Positions 17,231 through 26,052 of a stretch of DNA of 64,000 bases are shown in pieces (positions within the stretch are counted from its first letter, which is position 1; each line of letters begins with the position of its first letter). The DNA is taken from positions 496,001 through 560,000 of the forward strand of contig NZ_CP130713.1 of the NCBI RefSeq assembly GCF_030553055.1, written 5' to 3'. This DNA comes from Streptomyces sp. XD-27. Lineage in GTDB: Bacteria; Actinomycetota; Actinomycetes; Streptomycetales; Streptomycetaceae. The notes beneath the pieces are model-generated. The model was given only the letters and a program-made list of their open reading frames with translations, ran no database searches and was not told the origin of the DNA. A program made the position numbers and the translations under genes.

Positions 17231-18382
17231 CTACGGCAGGTTGCGGGCCATGACGATGCGCTGGACCTGGTTGGTGCCCTCGTAGATCTGCGTGATCTTC
17301 GCGTCCCGCATCATCCGCTCCACCGGATAGTCACGGGTGTAGCCGTAGCCACCGAGGAGCTGGACCGCGTCCGTGGTGACCTCCATCGCCACATCCGACG
17401 CGAAGCACTTCGCCGCCGCGCCCTGGAACGTCAGATCCGCATCCCCACGCTCCGACTTCGCCGCCGCCGCATACGTCAGCTGACGAGCCGCCTCGATCTT
17501 CATCGCCATGTCGGCGAGCATGAACTGGATCCCCTGGAAGTCCGCGATCGCCTTCCCGAACTGCTTCCGCTCCCGCACATAGCCCTTGGCGTAGTCCAGC
17601 GCACCCTGCGCGATCCCCAGCGCCTGCGCCGCGATCGTGATCCGAGTGTGGTCGAGGGTCTTCATCGCCGTGGCGAAGCCGGTGCCCTCCGCGCCGATCA
17701 TGCGGTCGGCGGGGATGCGGACGTTGTCGAGGTAGACCTCGCGGGTCGGGGAGCCCTTGATGCCCAGCTTCTTCTCCGGCGCCCCGAAGGAGACGCCCTC
17801 GTCGCCCTTCTCCACCACGAAGGCGCTGATGCCCTTGCTGCGCTTCTCCGGGTCGGTGACCGCCATCACCGTGTAGAACTCGCTCACACCCGCGTTGGTG
17901 ATCCACCGCTTCACACCGTTGAGGACGTAGTGGTCGCCGTCGCGTACCGCGCGGGTCTTCATCCCCGCCGCGTCCGAACCCGCGTCCGGCTCCGACAGGC
18001 AGTACGAGAACATCGCATCACCCTTGGCCAGCGGCCCCAGGTACTTCGCCTTCAGCTCCTCCGAACCCGACAGGATCACCGGAAGCGACCCCAGCTTGTT
18101 CACCGCCGGGATCAGCGACGAGGACGCGCACACCCGCGCGACCTCCTCGATCACGATCACCGTCGCCAGCGCGTCCGCCCCCGCACCCCCGTACGACTCC
18201 GGCACATGCACCGCATGCAGATCATTGGCCACCAACGCGTCCAACGCCTCCTGCGGGAACCGCGCCTCCTCATCCACCGCCGCCGCGAACGGCGCGATCT
18301 TCGCCTCGGCGAGCCCACGCACCGACTCCCGGAGCATCTCGTGCTCCTCCAACGGCCGGTACAGGTCGAAGTCCTGGCTCAT
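17231..18382 (-). CDS. Acyl-CoA dehydrogenase
   Basis: A 383-residue FAD enzyme that oxidises acyl-CoA to trans-2-enoyl-CoA. The family signatures are present: CLSEPDAGSDAAGM in the FAD/substrate-binding middle domain, RWITNAGVSEFYTVMA, and QLLGGYGYTRDYPVERMMRDAKITQIYEGTN near the C-terminus, where the Glu of YEGT is the usual catalytic base. Length is normal for short/branched-chain enzymes. It is divergent from a TetR regulator, with palindromic operator sites in the shared gap, so that regulator probably represses it. No electron-transfer flavoprotein is encoded here. Confidence 0.92.
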   Translation of the reverse strand: MSQDFDLYRPLEEHEMLRESVRGLAEAKIAPFAAAVDEEARFPQEALDALVANDLHAVHVPESYGGAGADALATVIVIEEVARVCASSSLIPAVNKLGSLPVILSGSEELKAKYLGPLAKGDAMFSYCLSEPDAGSDAAGMKTRAVRDGDHYVLNGVKRWITNAGVSEFYTVMAVTDPEKRSKGISAFVVEKGDEGVSFGAPEKKLGIKGSPTREVYLDNVRIPADRMIGAEGTGFATAMKTLDHTRITIAAQALGIAQGALDYAKGYVRERKQFGKAIADFQGIQFMLADMAMKIEAARQLTYAAAAKSERGDADLTFQGAAAKCFASDVAMEVTTDAVQLLGGYGYTRDYPVERMMRDAKITQIYEGTNQVQRIVMARNLP

Positions 18383-18431
18383 GATCGGTACCCCTGGTTT
18401 TCTCGGTCGAACGGCGAACAGAGCACGTACG

Positions 18432-18467
18432 GCACTCAGTACCCTCCAGTATGCACACTCAGTGCCA
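18432..18467. promoter_or_regulatory. Tandem putative TetR operators (acyl-CoA dehydrogenase / tetR gap)
   Basis: Two 13-bp sites, GGCACTCAGTACC (18432-18444) and CACACTCAGTGCC (18455-18467), match the deduced palindrome GGCACTCAGTGCC. Their centres are 23 bp apart. They lie in the 114-bp gap between the divergent dehydrogenase and tetR genes. A second pair of the same motif precedes the DUF35 gene. Confidence 0.65.
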
Positions 18468-18496
18468 TATGGCCACGCTGGTGTTATGTTCCCAGC

Positions 18497-19228
18497 ATGA
18501 GCGAGGAACGCGGGCCGGGCCCGGGAGCAGGTACGACGTCCGCCCGTCCCCCCATGCGGGACGCGCTTGTCGCCGCGGCCTTCCAGCTGTTCCTGGAGCG
18601 CGGTTACGAGGCCACGACCGTCGACGACATCGTCACGCTGGCCGGCGTCGGGCGCCGCTCCTTCTTCCGGTACTTCCCTTCTAAAGAAGACGTGGTCTTC
18701 CCCGACCACGAGCGCTCCCTGAAGGACATGACGGCCTTCCTCGACGCGGACGAGGACGACGACGAGCCGGTCGCCCGCGTCTGCGACGCGGCCCGCCTGG
18801 TGCTGCGGATGTACACGGAGAATCCCACCTTCTCCGTCCAGCGCTACCGGCTCACCAAGAGCGTGCCGGGGCTGCGCGCCTACGAACTGTCGGTGGTGTG
18901 GCGCTACGAGCGCGCCATGGCCGCCTATCTGCGCCGCCGCTTCGCCGGCTGGTCCGACGGGGACCTGCGGGCCGACGTCATCGCCGCGGCCGTGGTCGCG
19001 GCGCACAACAACGCCCTGCGGTCCTGGCTGCGCTCCGGCGGCGAGGGCGACGCGGAGGCCGCCGTCGACCACGCCCTGGAGTTCGTGCGGCAGTCCTGGG
19101 CCCCGGACGGCACCGAGAGCGACGCCGCGACGCGGGACGACCGGGACGTGGTGGTGCTGATCGCCAAGCGCCGGACGCCGATGTGGCGGGTGGTACGGGA
19201 GATCGAGGCCACGCTCGACGAGGCGTAG
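18497..19228 (+). CDS. TetR family transcriptional regulator
   Basis: A 243-residue regulator. The N-terminal HTH (about 20-68) shows RDALVAAAFQLFLERGYEATTVDDIVTLAGVGRRSFFRYFPSKEDVVF. The C-terminal domain is helical, resembles MftR-like TetR proteins, and presumably binds an acyl or acyl-CoA ligand. The divergent acyl-CoA dehydrogenase and the downstream DUF35 gene both carry copies of one 13-bp palindrome in their promoters, which suggests one regulon including autoregulation. The ATG at 18497 directly precedes the conserved N-terminus; 17648-18496 in the same frame is a shadow of the dehydrogenase. Confidence 0.87.
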   Translation: MSEERGPGPGAGTTSARPPMRDALVAAAFQLFLERGYEATTVDDIVTLAGVGRRSFFRYFPSKEDVVFPDHERSLKDMTAFLDADEDDDEPVARVCDAARLVLRMYTENPTFSVQRYRLTKSVPGLRAYELSVVWRYERAMAAYLRRRFAGWSDGDLRADVIAAAVVAAHNNALRSWLRSGGEGDAEAAVDHALEFVRQSWAPDGTESDAATRDDRDVVVLIAKRRTPMWRVVREIEATLDEA

Positions 19229-19264
19229 CCCGGTGGCCCCCGGGTGAGCCCAGGAGCCATACAG

Positions 19265-19299
19265 GGAACTCAGTGCCTTTACATCTGGCACTGGGTGCC
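19265..19299. promoter_or_regulatory. Tandem putative TetR operators upstream of DUF35 gene
   Basis: GGAACTCAGTGCC (19265-19277) and GGCACTGGGTGCC (19287-19299; perfect GGCAC/GTGCC arms). The centres are 22 bp apart, nearly the spacing of the pair in the dehydrogenase/tetR gap. They lie 58-92 bp before the DUF35 start. Confidence 0.62.
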
Positions 19300-19356
19300 A
19301 TAGCCTCGGCTCGAGCGCACCAGATTCCTCCGGGCCGAGCGCAGGGAGATGACATC

Positions 19357-19854
19357 GTGTTCCACACCGTGGCCGAGATCGCCGAACATCCGCCCGCCCC
19401 CGACACGCCGGACACCGCCCCCGCCCTGGAGCCGGAGACGCACGTCCCGGCCGCGCCGGACGAGGGCTGGCCCGGCCAGATCTACCTCGACGGACTCCAG
19501 CACGGCGAGCTGTACTTCCAGCGCTGCCGCTGGTGCCACACCGCGGCCTTCCACCGCCTGCTGTGCCCGGTCTGCGCCGCCACCGACATGGAGTGGGAGG
19601 CCAGCGCGGGCGCCGGCGTCGTCCGGCAGGCCACCGTCGTACGGCGCAGCAACGGCTCGCTGCGCACCGTGGCCGTCATCGACATGGCGGAGGGCTTCCG
19701 GCTCCGCGCGACGCTGTCCGGTGTGAGCGCCGACAGCGTCCGCCCCGGCACGCTGGTCTGCCTCGACCCGCACGCCGTCCACCCGCGGGAGCTCACCTTC
19801 AAGCTCGCCGACACCCGGTCCGCCGACGACCGGATCCCCGCCGCCTGGCGCTGA
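19357..19854 (+). CDS. Zn-ribbon/OB-fold protein (DUF35 type)
   Basis: A 165-residue protein. A rubredoxin-like zinc ribbon has cysteines at 57, 60, 70 and 73 (CRWC, then CPVC). An OB fold follows from about residue 85 (GVVRQATVVRRS, then PGTLVCLDP). Family members bind acyl-CoA and partner thiolases or hydratases in lipid and sterol side-chain degradation. GTG at 19357 with GGGAG upstream is chosen; longer in-frame sequence to 18898 is a shadow of tetR. No thiolase is adjacent, so a distant partner or a stand-alone role is possible. The shared operator motif links it to the acyl-CoA dehydrogenase. Confidence 0.8.
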   Translation: MFHTVAEIAEHPPAPDTPDTAPALEPETHVPAAPDEGWPGQIYLDGLQHGELYFQRCRWCHTAAFHRLLCPVCAATDMEWEASAGAGVVRQATVVRRSNGSLRTVAVIDMAEGFRLRATLSGVSADSVRPGTLVCLDPHAVHPRELTFKLADTRSADDRIPAAWR

Positions 19855-19870
19855 CCGTACGGCCGGCTCC

Positions 19871-20281
19871 TCAGCCTCGGGCGGTGTGCCGCGCCAGGAA
19901 CGCGGCCAGCCGGGTGGCGCGGAACTCGGCGGCGTCCCAGGTGCGGGGCAGCACGTCCCCGCCGCGCCACAGGTAGCTCCACGCCCACCGCCCGTCGGAC
20001 AGCGGCAGTCGGCGCAGCTCGTACTCGTCGTCCTCGAAGGCGTCGAGTATCCGCCACTCGTCCGGTGTGAGGCCGGTCAGCAGCAAGCCAGGGGCCGTCT
20101 CCCCTTCGGCGGGTACGAGGCCCGGGTAGTCGCGGCGCGCCAGTGCCGCCGCGCGCCAGCCGGGCGCGGACGCGGCGCGCTGCTGCGGCACCCGCCCCAG
20201 CAGCGCGGTGAGCACTTCGGGGAACTGCAGGCTCCCGTACGCGAACAGCGCGTCGGGGGCCGAGGATATGCCGTGGTCCAT
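19871..20281 (-). CDS. Gamma-glutamylcyclotransferase-like (AIG2) protein
   Basis: A 136-residue protein of the GGCT/AIG2 fold. The substrate loop FAYGSLQFPEVL lies at the N-terminus, and LDAFEDDEYELRRLPL in the middle contains the acidic residue that acts as general base in the family. The end YLWRGG fits the short bacterial form. Members release 5-oxoproline from gamma-glutamyl amines or peptides; the substrate here is not known. It is followed on the same strand, 61 bp away, by nothing obviously related. Confidence 0.78.
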   Translation of the reverse strand: MDHGISSAPDALFAYGSLQFPEVLTALLGRVPQQRAASAPGWRAAALARRDYPGLVPAEGETAPGLLLTGLTPDEWRILDAFEDDEYELRRLPLSDGRWAWSYLWRGGDVLPRTWDAAEFRATRLAAFLARHTARG

Positions 20282-20342
20282 GGCGAGGCGGCCGCTCCCT
20301 GTCGTCCGTGTCGTGCGCCCGTCGTGTCGTGCCCGTCGTCCG

Positions 20343-20822
20343 TCAGTCGGCCGGCGGCAGCGGCCCCGTCGTACGGGCCGGCCGGCCGGGCTTCAGCATT
20401 CTGCCGACCATGCGGCCGAACACCAGGCGGCCGACCCATGCCGTCGGCCGGTCGCACAGCCGGGGCAGGGCGCGCACCCGCGCGTCCTCCTCCCAGACCA
20501 CCCGCGACCCGTCCCCGTCCCGGCGTACGTGGATCTCCGTCCAGCCGGTGACGACCGGGCCGCGCTTCTCCAGTCGGCAGTGGCCCGGCCGTCCGGTCGG
20601 CTCCGGCGGCTCCCAGCGCACGACCTCCATGGGGTCGTCGAAGACGGCCCGGCCGGCTCCGGTCCGGGCGAGCACCACGGTGCCGGTGCGGGTGGGGCCC
20701 GGCGGGGTCGCGGTGATCCGGGTCAGCGGGACGTGGGCGGAGTGGCGCGGCCAGTCCGTGATCCGCCGCCAGGCCTCGTCGGCCGGCAGCGGAGAACGGC
20801 GCTCGATCAGGAAGCGGGCCAT
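20343..20822 (-). CDS. SRPBCC family protein
   Basis: A 159-residue protein with the START-like opening RRSPLPADEAWRRITDWPRHSAHVPLTRI and the long C-terminal helix ending in RMVGRMLKPGRPA. This Streptomyces type is usually annotated as polyketide-cyclase/dehydrase-like, but no catalytic residue can be named. It lies between the cyclotransferase gene and the end of the ABC importer operon and is 36 bp beyond the importer's last stop, so read-through is possible, but a role in the importer is not indicated. Confidence 0.72.
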   Translation of the reverse strand: MARFLIERRSPLPADEAWRRITDWPRHSAHVPLTRITATPPGPTRTGTVVLARTGAGRAVFDDPMEVVRWEPPEPTGRPGHCRLEKRGPVVTGWTEIHVRRDGDGSRVVWEEDARVRALPRLCDRPTAWVGRLVFGRMVGRMLKPGRPARTTGPLPPAD

Positions 20823-20858
20823 ATCGGGGATGGTAGGCGATCGGGGATGGCGAGGCGA

Positions 20859-22418
20859 TCAGTGCCGGGTGGGCGCCGCGGCCGGGGCCAGCACGCGTGC
20901 CGTGGGGCCGTGTTCGACCACCTGGCCGTCGTGCAGCATCAGCGTGGTGTCCGTGTGCTCCGCGACCAGCCGCAGATCGTGGCTGACGAGGATCAGCGAG
21001 AGGCCCTGGCCGCCGCGCAGGTCGGCCAGCAGCTCCATCACCGCGTCCGCCGTGTCCCGGTCCAGCGCCGAGGTCACCTCGTCGCAGACCAGGACGTCCG
21101 GATCGGCGGCGAGGGCGCGGGCTATGGAGACCCGCTGCCGCTGCCCGCCGGAGAGTTCGTGCGGATAGCGGTCGCCGTGCTCGGGCGGCAGGCCGACCCG
21201 GTCCAGCAGCGCGGCGACCCGTTCGGGCACGGCGGCGCGGTCGCAGCGGCGGTGCAGCCGCAGCGGCCGGGCGAGGGCGGCGAAGACCGTGACCATCGGG
21301 TTGAGCGCGCCCAGCGGGTCCTGCGGTACGAGCTGGACGCGCCGCCGCTGCTCGCGGCTGCGGCTGCCGACGCCCGGCTTCAGCGCCGTACCGTCCAGCA
21401 GAACCGCACCACCGGACGGCCGTTGCAGGCCGATCAGCGTGCGCAGCAGCGTGGACTTGCCCGCGCCGGAGGCGCCGACGATGCCGAGGGACGCGCCGGG
21501 GGTGACGTCGAGGTCGACGCCGTGCAGCACGGTGGTGCGGTGCGGGCCGACCCGTACGGTCAGGCCGCGGGCGGACAGGCCGCGGGCCGCCGCGTCCCCC
21601 GGAGGCTCCGGTGGGGCCGCGGGCGCGTCCGCGGGGGTGCGGGGCGCGGCGTCCGGCAGCCGCTGCGCGGCCGGCCGTGTCCGGGACGGGGCGCCGGGCG
21701 CGGTCAGCTCCACCACGTCGTCGGCCAGCCGGTCGACCAGTTCGGGGTCGTGGCAGGAGAGCACCACCGCGAGCCGGTGCTCGGCGGCCAGGTGGCGCAG
21801 CAGGTCGGCGACCTCGTTGCGGAGCGCGGCGTCGAGGCCGGCGGTCGGTTCGTCCAGGAGCAGGACGCGGGGTCGGCGGGCGAGCGCGCGGGCGAGCGCC
21901 ACCCGGCGCTGCTGGCCGCCGGACAGCTCGCCGGGGCGGCGGCGCAGCATGTCGGGGGTGGCGGGCATGCGGACCTCGGTGAGCAGGCCGAGCAGCGCGG
22001 CCCGCGACCGGTCCTCGGCGGTCTCGGCGAGCAGCTTGGCGACGCGCATCCGCGGGTTGAGGCCCGAGGCCGGATCCTGGCCGAGGTAGGCGAGGTGGCG
22101 GCGGCGCAGTTCGCGCAGGTCGGCCGGGGCGCAGTCCAGGACGTCCTGGCCCAGGACGCGCACGGTCCCGGCGGTGCGGGAGGTGCCGGGCGGCAGCAGG
22201 CCGGTGACGGCGCGCAGCAGGGTGGTCTTGCCCGAGCCGGAGGGTCCGACGAGGGCCAGGACCCGGCCGCGGACCGCTTCGAGGCCGCCGTCGGTGAGGA
22301 GCGCGCGGCCGTCCTCGGTGGTGACGGTCAGTCCGTCGACCCGTACGGCCGGGCCGCCGTCGCCGGGGCCGCCGGGTGTGGGCGGGTAGGGTGCCCGGGT
22401 CCGCTCGTCGTGGGTCAC
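20859..22418 (-). CDS. Fused dual ATPase of nickel/peptide/opine ABC importer
   Basis: A 519-residue cytoplasmic protein carrying two complete ABC ATPase domains in one chain. Domain 1 (about 25-225) has Walker A GPSGSGKTT, signature LSGGQQRR and Walker B VLLLDEPT. Domain 2 (about 275-505) has GASGAGKST, LSGGQRQR and VLVCDEVT. Together they replace the usual separate OppD/OppF or NikD/NikE subunits. A Pro/Ala-rich linker joins them. The GTG overlaps the permease stop (GTGA). Last gene of the four-gene importer operon whose promoter faces an iron box, so it probably energises ferric-metallophore uptake. Confidence 0.88.
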   Translation of the reverse strand: MTHDERTRAPYPPTPGGPGDGGPAVRVDGLTVTTEDGRALLTDGGLEAVRGRVLALVGPSGSGKTTLLRAVTGLLPPGTSRTAGTVRVLGQDVLDCAPADLRELRRRHLAYLGQDPASGLNPRMRVAKLLAETAEDRSRAALLGLLTEVRMPATPDMLRRRPGELSGGQQRRVALARALARRPRVLLLDEPTAGLDAALRNEVADLLRHLAAEHRLAVVLSCHDPELVDRLADDVVELTAPGAPSRTRPAAQRLPDAAPRTPADAPAAPPEPPGDAAARGLSARGLTVRVGPHRTTVLHGVDLDVTPGASLGIVGASGAGKSTLLRTLIGLQRPSGGAVLLDGTALKPGVGSRSREQRRRVQLVPQDPLGALNPMVTVFAALARPLRLHRRCDRAAVPERVAALLDRVGLPPEHGDRYPHELSGGQRQRVSIARALAADPDVLVCDEVTSALDRDTADAVMELLADLRGGQGLSLILVSHDLRLVAEHTDTTLMLHDGQVVEHGPTARVLAPAAAPTRH

Positions 22419-23353
22419 AGGACCGCCACCGCCTTCCGTCCGGTGCGCGGCGCGAGGGCGTCCGCGGCGAGGTTGACGCTCATCGCCAGCAGGCCGATGG
22501 CGATGCTGGGGGCCACCACGGCCCACGGGTTGAGCAGGATGCCGGGCGCGTTCTCCCGGATCATCAGGGCCCAGTCAGCGGTCGGCGGCTGCGGCCCCAC
22601 CTGGAGGAATCCGGCGGTGGCGACGACGTGGACGGCGGCCACGAAGCGCAGGCCGAACAGGGCGAGCAGGGTGGAGCGGAGGTTCGGCAGCACTTCGCGG
22701 ACGATCAGGTGCCACAGCCGCTCGCCGCCCGCGACGGAGGCCTCCACATAGCCGCTGGCGGCCACGGGCGCGACCGCCGCGGACACCAGCCGGATGGTGT
22801 ACGGCAAGCCGAGGGCCACGGCCGCGGCGATCACCGCGAGCCGCCCGCCGCCCGGCCAGGACAGGGTGACGAGCAGGATGCCGAGGATGGCGGGCAGCAG
22901 CATCAGGACGTCGGCGGTCCGCTCCACCACCCGGCCCAGCGCGGGGCGCAGGGCGCCCGCGGTGCCCAGGAGCGCGGCGATCACGGTGACGGTGAGGGCG
23001 ACGACCAGCGAGGTGCCGATCAGCTCCCGGCCTCCGGCGAGGAGTCGGCTCCACACGTCGCGGCCGAGCTGGTCACCGCCGAGCGGCGCGCCGTCTGCTC
23101 CGGCCTCCCCGTACGGTATCGCCACCGGCTTGTCGATGGCCTCCGGCGCGAGCCAGGGCCCCGCGAGCGCGACGGCGGTGAACAGCAGGGCGGGCAGGGT
23201 CCGCAGAAGCACCCTGCGGCGGGCCGCGGTTGTGCGTGCGGTCGCGCCCTCGGCGCCGGGGCCGGTCGCGCGCCGGGCCGCACAGAAGCCCGGCGCGCTC
23301 CCGCCCCCTCCCCTCCCCTGCTTCTTCGCCGACTGCGAAGACTGCGACGTCAT
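22415..23353 (-). CDS. ABC permease, NikC/DppC type
   Basis: A 312-residue inner-membrane protein with an N-terminal basic tail and about six membrane segments. The Opp/Nik hallmark GGDQLGRDVWSRLLAGGRELI follows the first segment, and the coupling loop is EASVAGGERLWHLIVREVLPNL. The ATG overlaps the NikB-type stop (ATGA), and its own stop overlaps the ATPase start. It forms the channel with the NikB-type partner. By linkage to the metallophore operon its substrate is likely a metal-loaded small amino-acid-derived chelator. Confidence 0.85.
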   Translation of the reverse strand: MTSQSSQSAKKQGRGGGGSAPGFCAARRATGPGAEGATARTTAARRRVLLRTLPALLFTAVALAGPWLAPEAIDKPVAIPYGEAGADGAPLGGDQLGRDVWSRLLAGGRELIGTSLVVALTVTVIAALLGTAGALRPALGRVVERTADVLMLLPAILGILLVTLSWPGGGRLAVIAAAVALGLPYTIRLVSAAVAPVAASGYVEASVAGGERLWHLIVREVLPNLRSTLLALFGLRFVAAVHVVATAGFLQVGPQPPTADWALMIRENAPGILLNPWAVVAPSIAIGLLAMSVNLAADALAPRTGRKAVAVL

Positions 23354-24354
23354 CCACGTCCTCCTGCGGCTCGGGCCCGCACCAGGTCGGCGAGGAGCAG
23401 TACACCGGTGATCACGGCGCCGGTCACCATCACCACGGCGGCGATGACCGGCGTGTCCCGGTCGGCGACGGCACTGGCCAGTACGCTGCCGATGCCCGGG
23501 TAGTTGAAGATGGTCTCCACGACGACGGCGCCGCCCAGCAGCATGCCGGTCGAGGTGGCGGCGCCGGTGGCGATGGCGGGGAGGGCGCCGGGCAGGACGT
23601 GGTGGGTCAGGATCCGGTGGGCCGGGAGGCCGTCCAGCACGGCGGTCTCGACGTGCGGGGCCTTCGCCTCGTCGGCGAGGGCCGCGCGGACGATCCGGGT
23701 GTTCCAGCCGATCTGCGGGATGGCCAGGGCCATGACGGGCAGCACCAGCATGTCCCAGGAGGCGGGGGCGCCGTCCGCGCCCGCCGTGGTGACGGCGGGC
23801 AGCAGGTCGGTCCACAGCGCGAAGACCAGCACCAGCGCGACGGCGACCACGAATTCGGGCAGCGCGAGCACGGCGGTGGCCGAGGCGGAGACCGTACGGT
23901 CCACGGCGCGGCCCGGCCGCAGCGCGGCCCAGCAGCCCAGGGCGACCGAGACGGTGACGGTGACCAGCAGCGCGAGCCCGCCCAGCAGCAGGGTGTTGGG
24001 GAACGGCCCGGACAGCAGGTCGCGGACCGGCTCACCGCGCGCGGACGTACCGAAGTCGCCCCTGGGCAGGGCCGTCATCCAGTCCCAGAACCGCTCGGCG
24101 ACCGGCCGGTCCAGGCCGAGCAGCGCGCGCCGCCGCTCGGTGTCCGCGGCGCTCTCGCCTCGTTCGGAGGTGGCGTCCGCCGCGTCCCCGGGGAGGACTT
24201 CCACGGCCACGAAGACCAGCGCGAGCAGCGCGGCGAGCAGCAGGGCCCGCCGCGCCAGCAGGGAGCCGAAGCGCAGGGCCGTCCGCGCGGCCCTCGTGCT
24301 CAGCGCCCCGGCCGTCGCCGCCCGCGCGGCCTTCGTGGTCAGGCGTCCAGCCAT
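23350..24354 (-). CDS. ABC permease, NikB/DppB type
   Basis: A 334-residue permease. The first membrane segment (about 35-55) is followed by the large external loop typical of DppB/NikB (LLGLDRPVAERFWDWMTALPRGDFGTS) and then five more segments. The coupling loop is ETAVLDGLPAHRILTHHVLPGALP. It begins 16 bp inside the end of the binding-protein gene, so translation is coupled. It partners the NikC-type permease directly downstream. Confidence 0.85.
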   Translation of the reverse strand: MAGRLTTKAARAATAGALSTRAARTALRFGSLLARRALLLAALLALVFVAVEVLPGDAADATSERGESAADTERRRALLGLDRPVAERFWDWMTALPRGDFGTSARGEPVRDLLSGPFPNTLLLGGLALLVTVTVSVALGCWAALRPGRAVDRTVSASATAVLALPEFVVAVALVLVFALWTDLLPAVTTAGADGAPASWDMLVLPVMALAIPQIGWNTRIVRAALADEAKAPHVETAVLDGLPAHRILTHHVLPGALPAIATGAATSTGMLLGGAVVVETIFNYPGIGSVLASAVADRDTPVIAAVVMVTGAVITGVLLLADLVRARAAGGRG

Positions 24355-25892
24355 GCCCGCTCGAGCTGAACGCGCCCGTAGCCGGGCAGCTTCGGCAGGT
24401 CGCGGACCTTCTCGGCGGCCAGGTCGATGCCGTCGGCGACGCCCCACAGCAGGTAGCCGGAGCGCTCGTGCTCGATGACCTGGAGGTCGCGAAGGGCCTT
24501 GGTCCGCGCGCTCTCGTCGGCGGAGCCGAGCGCCTTCTTGTACGTCTTGTCGAACTCGGCGTCGTCCCAACCGGTCTCGTTCGACGTGGAGTCGGAGACC
24601 ATGGTGCGGCCGGCGAGGAAGACGACGGAGTCGTTGGTACCCCAATAGGTCGTGTAGAGGTCGCCCTTGAGCCAGGTGGACTCCCAGAACTTCGCCGACT
24701 CCTGCTTCTCCACCTTCACCTTCACCCCGGCCTCGCGGACCTGGGTGGCGAACAGGGTCGCGGACTCGGCCAGCCCCGCGATGTCCTCGGTGGTCCTCAG
24801 GACATAGGTCTTGGACAGGTCGAAGTCGGCTTCCTTGAGCAGCTTCCTGGCCTTGGCGAGGTCGCGGGCGCGCTGCGGGATGTCCTTGGCGTAGGCCGGG
24901 TCGCCGGTGCCCAGCACGTCGTTGGCGGCCTTGCCGTAGCCGCTGAGGACCTGCTTGACCATGGCGTCGCGGTCCACGGCGAGCCGCAGGGCCTCGCGCA
25001 CCTTGGGGTCGGCGAAGGGGCTGCCCTTGGAGGTGCGCATGACGATGGGCATCGCCATGTCGTCGGCGCGGCGCAGGATCTGGATGTCCTTGCGGCGCTC
25101 GGCGGTACGGGCCTGGACGGCGCCGGCGTTGGAGGCGAGGTCGATCTGCCCGGCGAACAGGGCGTTGGCCATGGCCTGGGGGCTGTCGAAGATCTTGACC
25201 TCGATCGCGTCGAGGTACACCTTGCCGCCGTGCCACTGGTCGTTGCGGACCAGCCGGGCGTTGCCCGCGCGGTACCAGTCCAGCTTAAAGGGGCCGGTGC
25301 CGGGCGCCTTGGCGATCTCCTTGTCCTTGGTGCCCTTCTTGAGGACGAAGGTGGACAGCCGGGTGAGCAGCGGCAGTTCGGCGTTGGGGTAGTCGGAGAC
25401 GATGACGACGGTGTCCTTGCCGTCGGCGGTGATGTTGTCGGCCTTGATGCCGGGCAGCCGGGAGGCGCCGGAGGGGGTGTTGCGCAGCCGGCGCAGCGAC
25501 CAGACGACGTCGTCGGCGGTGACGGGGGTGCCGTCGTGGAACTTCGCGCCCTTGGCGAGGGTGAAGCGCCAGGTCTTGAGGTCCTTGTCGGACTTCCAGC
25601 CGGTGGCGAGCCGGGCGACGGTGTTTTCGGTGTCGCCGGGGACGGTGAGGGTGTCGTAGATGAGGCTGATGACGAGGTAGTCGCTCTCGTTGGCCTGGGT
25701 GCCGTGCGGGTCCCGGGTGATGGCTCCGGCGCGGCCGAGCGCGCCCACCCGCAGGGTGCCGCCGGGCTTGGGCTTGCCACCGCTCTTCGCTGAAGAGCCG
25801 CTTCCCGAATCGTCCCCACCACAGGCGGTGAGCAGCGCTCCGGCACCCAGGCCGCCGCCGACCCAGAGCATCTGTCGTCTCGTCAGTCCCAC
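24339..25892 (-). CDS. Tat-type lipoprotein, SBP_bac_5 metallophore/peptide-binding protein
   Basis: A 517-residue solute-binding protein of the OppA/NikA family. The signal TRRQMLWVGGGLGAGALLTAC combines a twin-arginine-like pair with a lipobox, so the protein is probably exported folded and lipid-anchored. Typical family blocks are LATGWKSDKDLKTWRFTLAKGAKFHDGTPVTADDVVWSL and VREALRLAVDRDAMV. The GTG at 25892 is chosen because homology and the signal start there. It is first in the importer operon, divergent from the biosynthetic operon, with an iron box in between. Substrate inferred from context as an iron- or other metal-loaded aminopolycarboxylate. Confidence 0.87.
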   Translation of the reverse strand: MGLTRRQMLWVGGGLGAGALLTACGGDDSGSGSSAKSGGKPKPGGTLRVGALGRAGAITRDPHGTQANESDYLVISLIYDTLTVPGDTENTVARLATGWKSDKDLKTWRFTLAKGAKFHDGTPVTADDVVWSLRRLRNTPSGASRLPGIKADNITADGKDTVVIVSDYPNAELPLLTRLSTFVLKKGTKDKEIAKAPGTGPFKLDWYRAGNARLVRNDQWHGGKVYLDAIEVKIFDSPQAMANALFAGQIDLASNAGAVQARTAERRKDIQILRRADDMAMPIVMRTSKGSPFADPKVREALRLAVDRDAMVKQVLSGYGKAANDVLGTGDPAYAKDIPQRARDLAKARKLLKEADFDLSKTYVLRTTEDIAGLAESATLFATQVREAGVKVKVEKQESAKFWESTWLKGDLYTTYWGTNDSVVFLAGRTMVSDSTSNETGWDDAEFDKTYKKALGSADESARTKALRDLQVIEHERSGYLLWGVADGIDLAAEKVRDLPKLPGYGRVQLERAWLDA

Positions 25893-26033
25893 GTTCGCGT
25901 CCTCGCTTCGTTCTTTCGCCCTGGTCAGGCGGTTCCGGTCCCCGTCATGGCATGCCTGCGGGCACACGAGCGGATCGCCCGTGCGCTGGGGGGCGGCGCG
26001 GTCTCCTGGAGGAGCATAGAGCCAAACTCGATT

Positions 26034-26052
26034 TTAGGTAAGGCTTGCCTAA
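26034..26052. promoter_or_regulatory. Iron box (DmdR/DtxR operator) between divergent operons
   Basis: The 19-bp sequence TTAGGTAAGGCTTGCCTAA is an interrupted palindrome with one mismatch between arms and matches the DtxR/DmdR operator consensus closely. It is the only A/T-rich stretch in the gap. A TAAAAT hexamer at 26031-26036 read on the minus strand could be the -10 of the importer promoter, partly under the operator. Iron-bound DmdR should repress both the importer and the biosynthetic operon. Confidence 0.9.
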
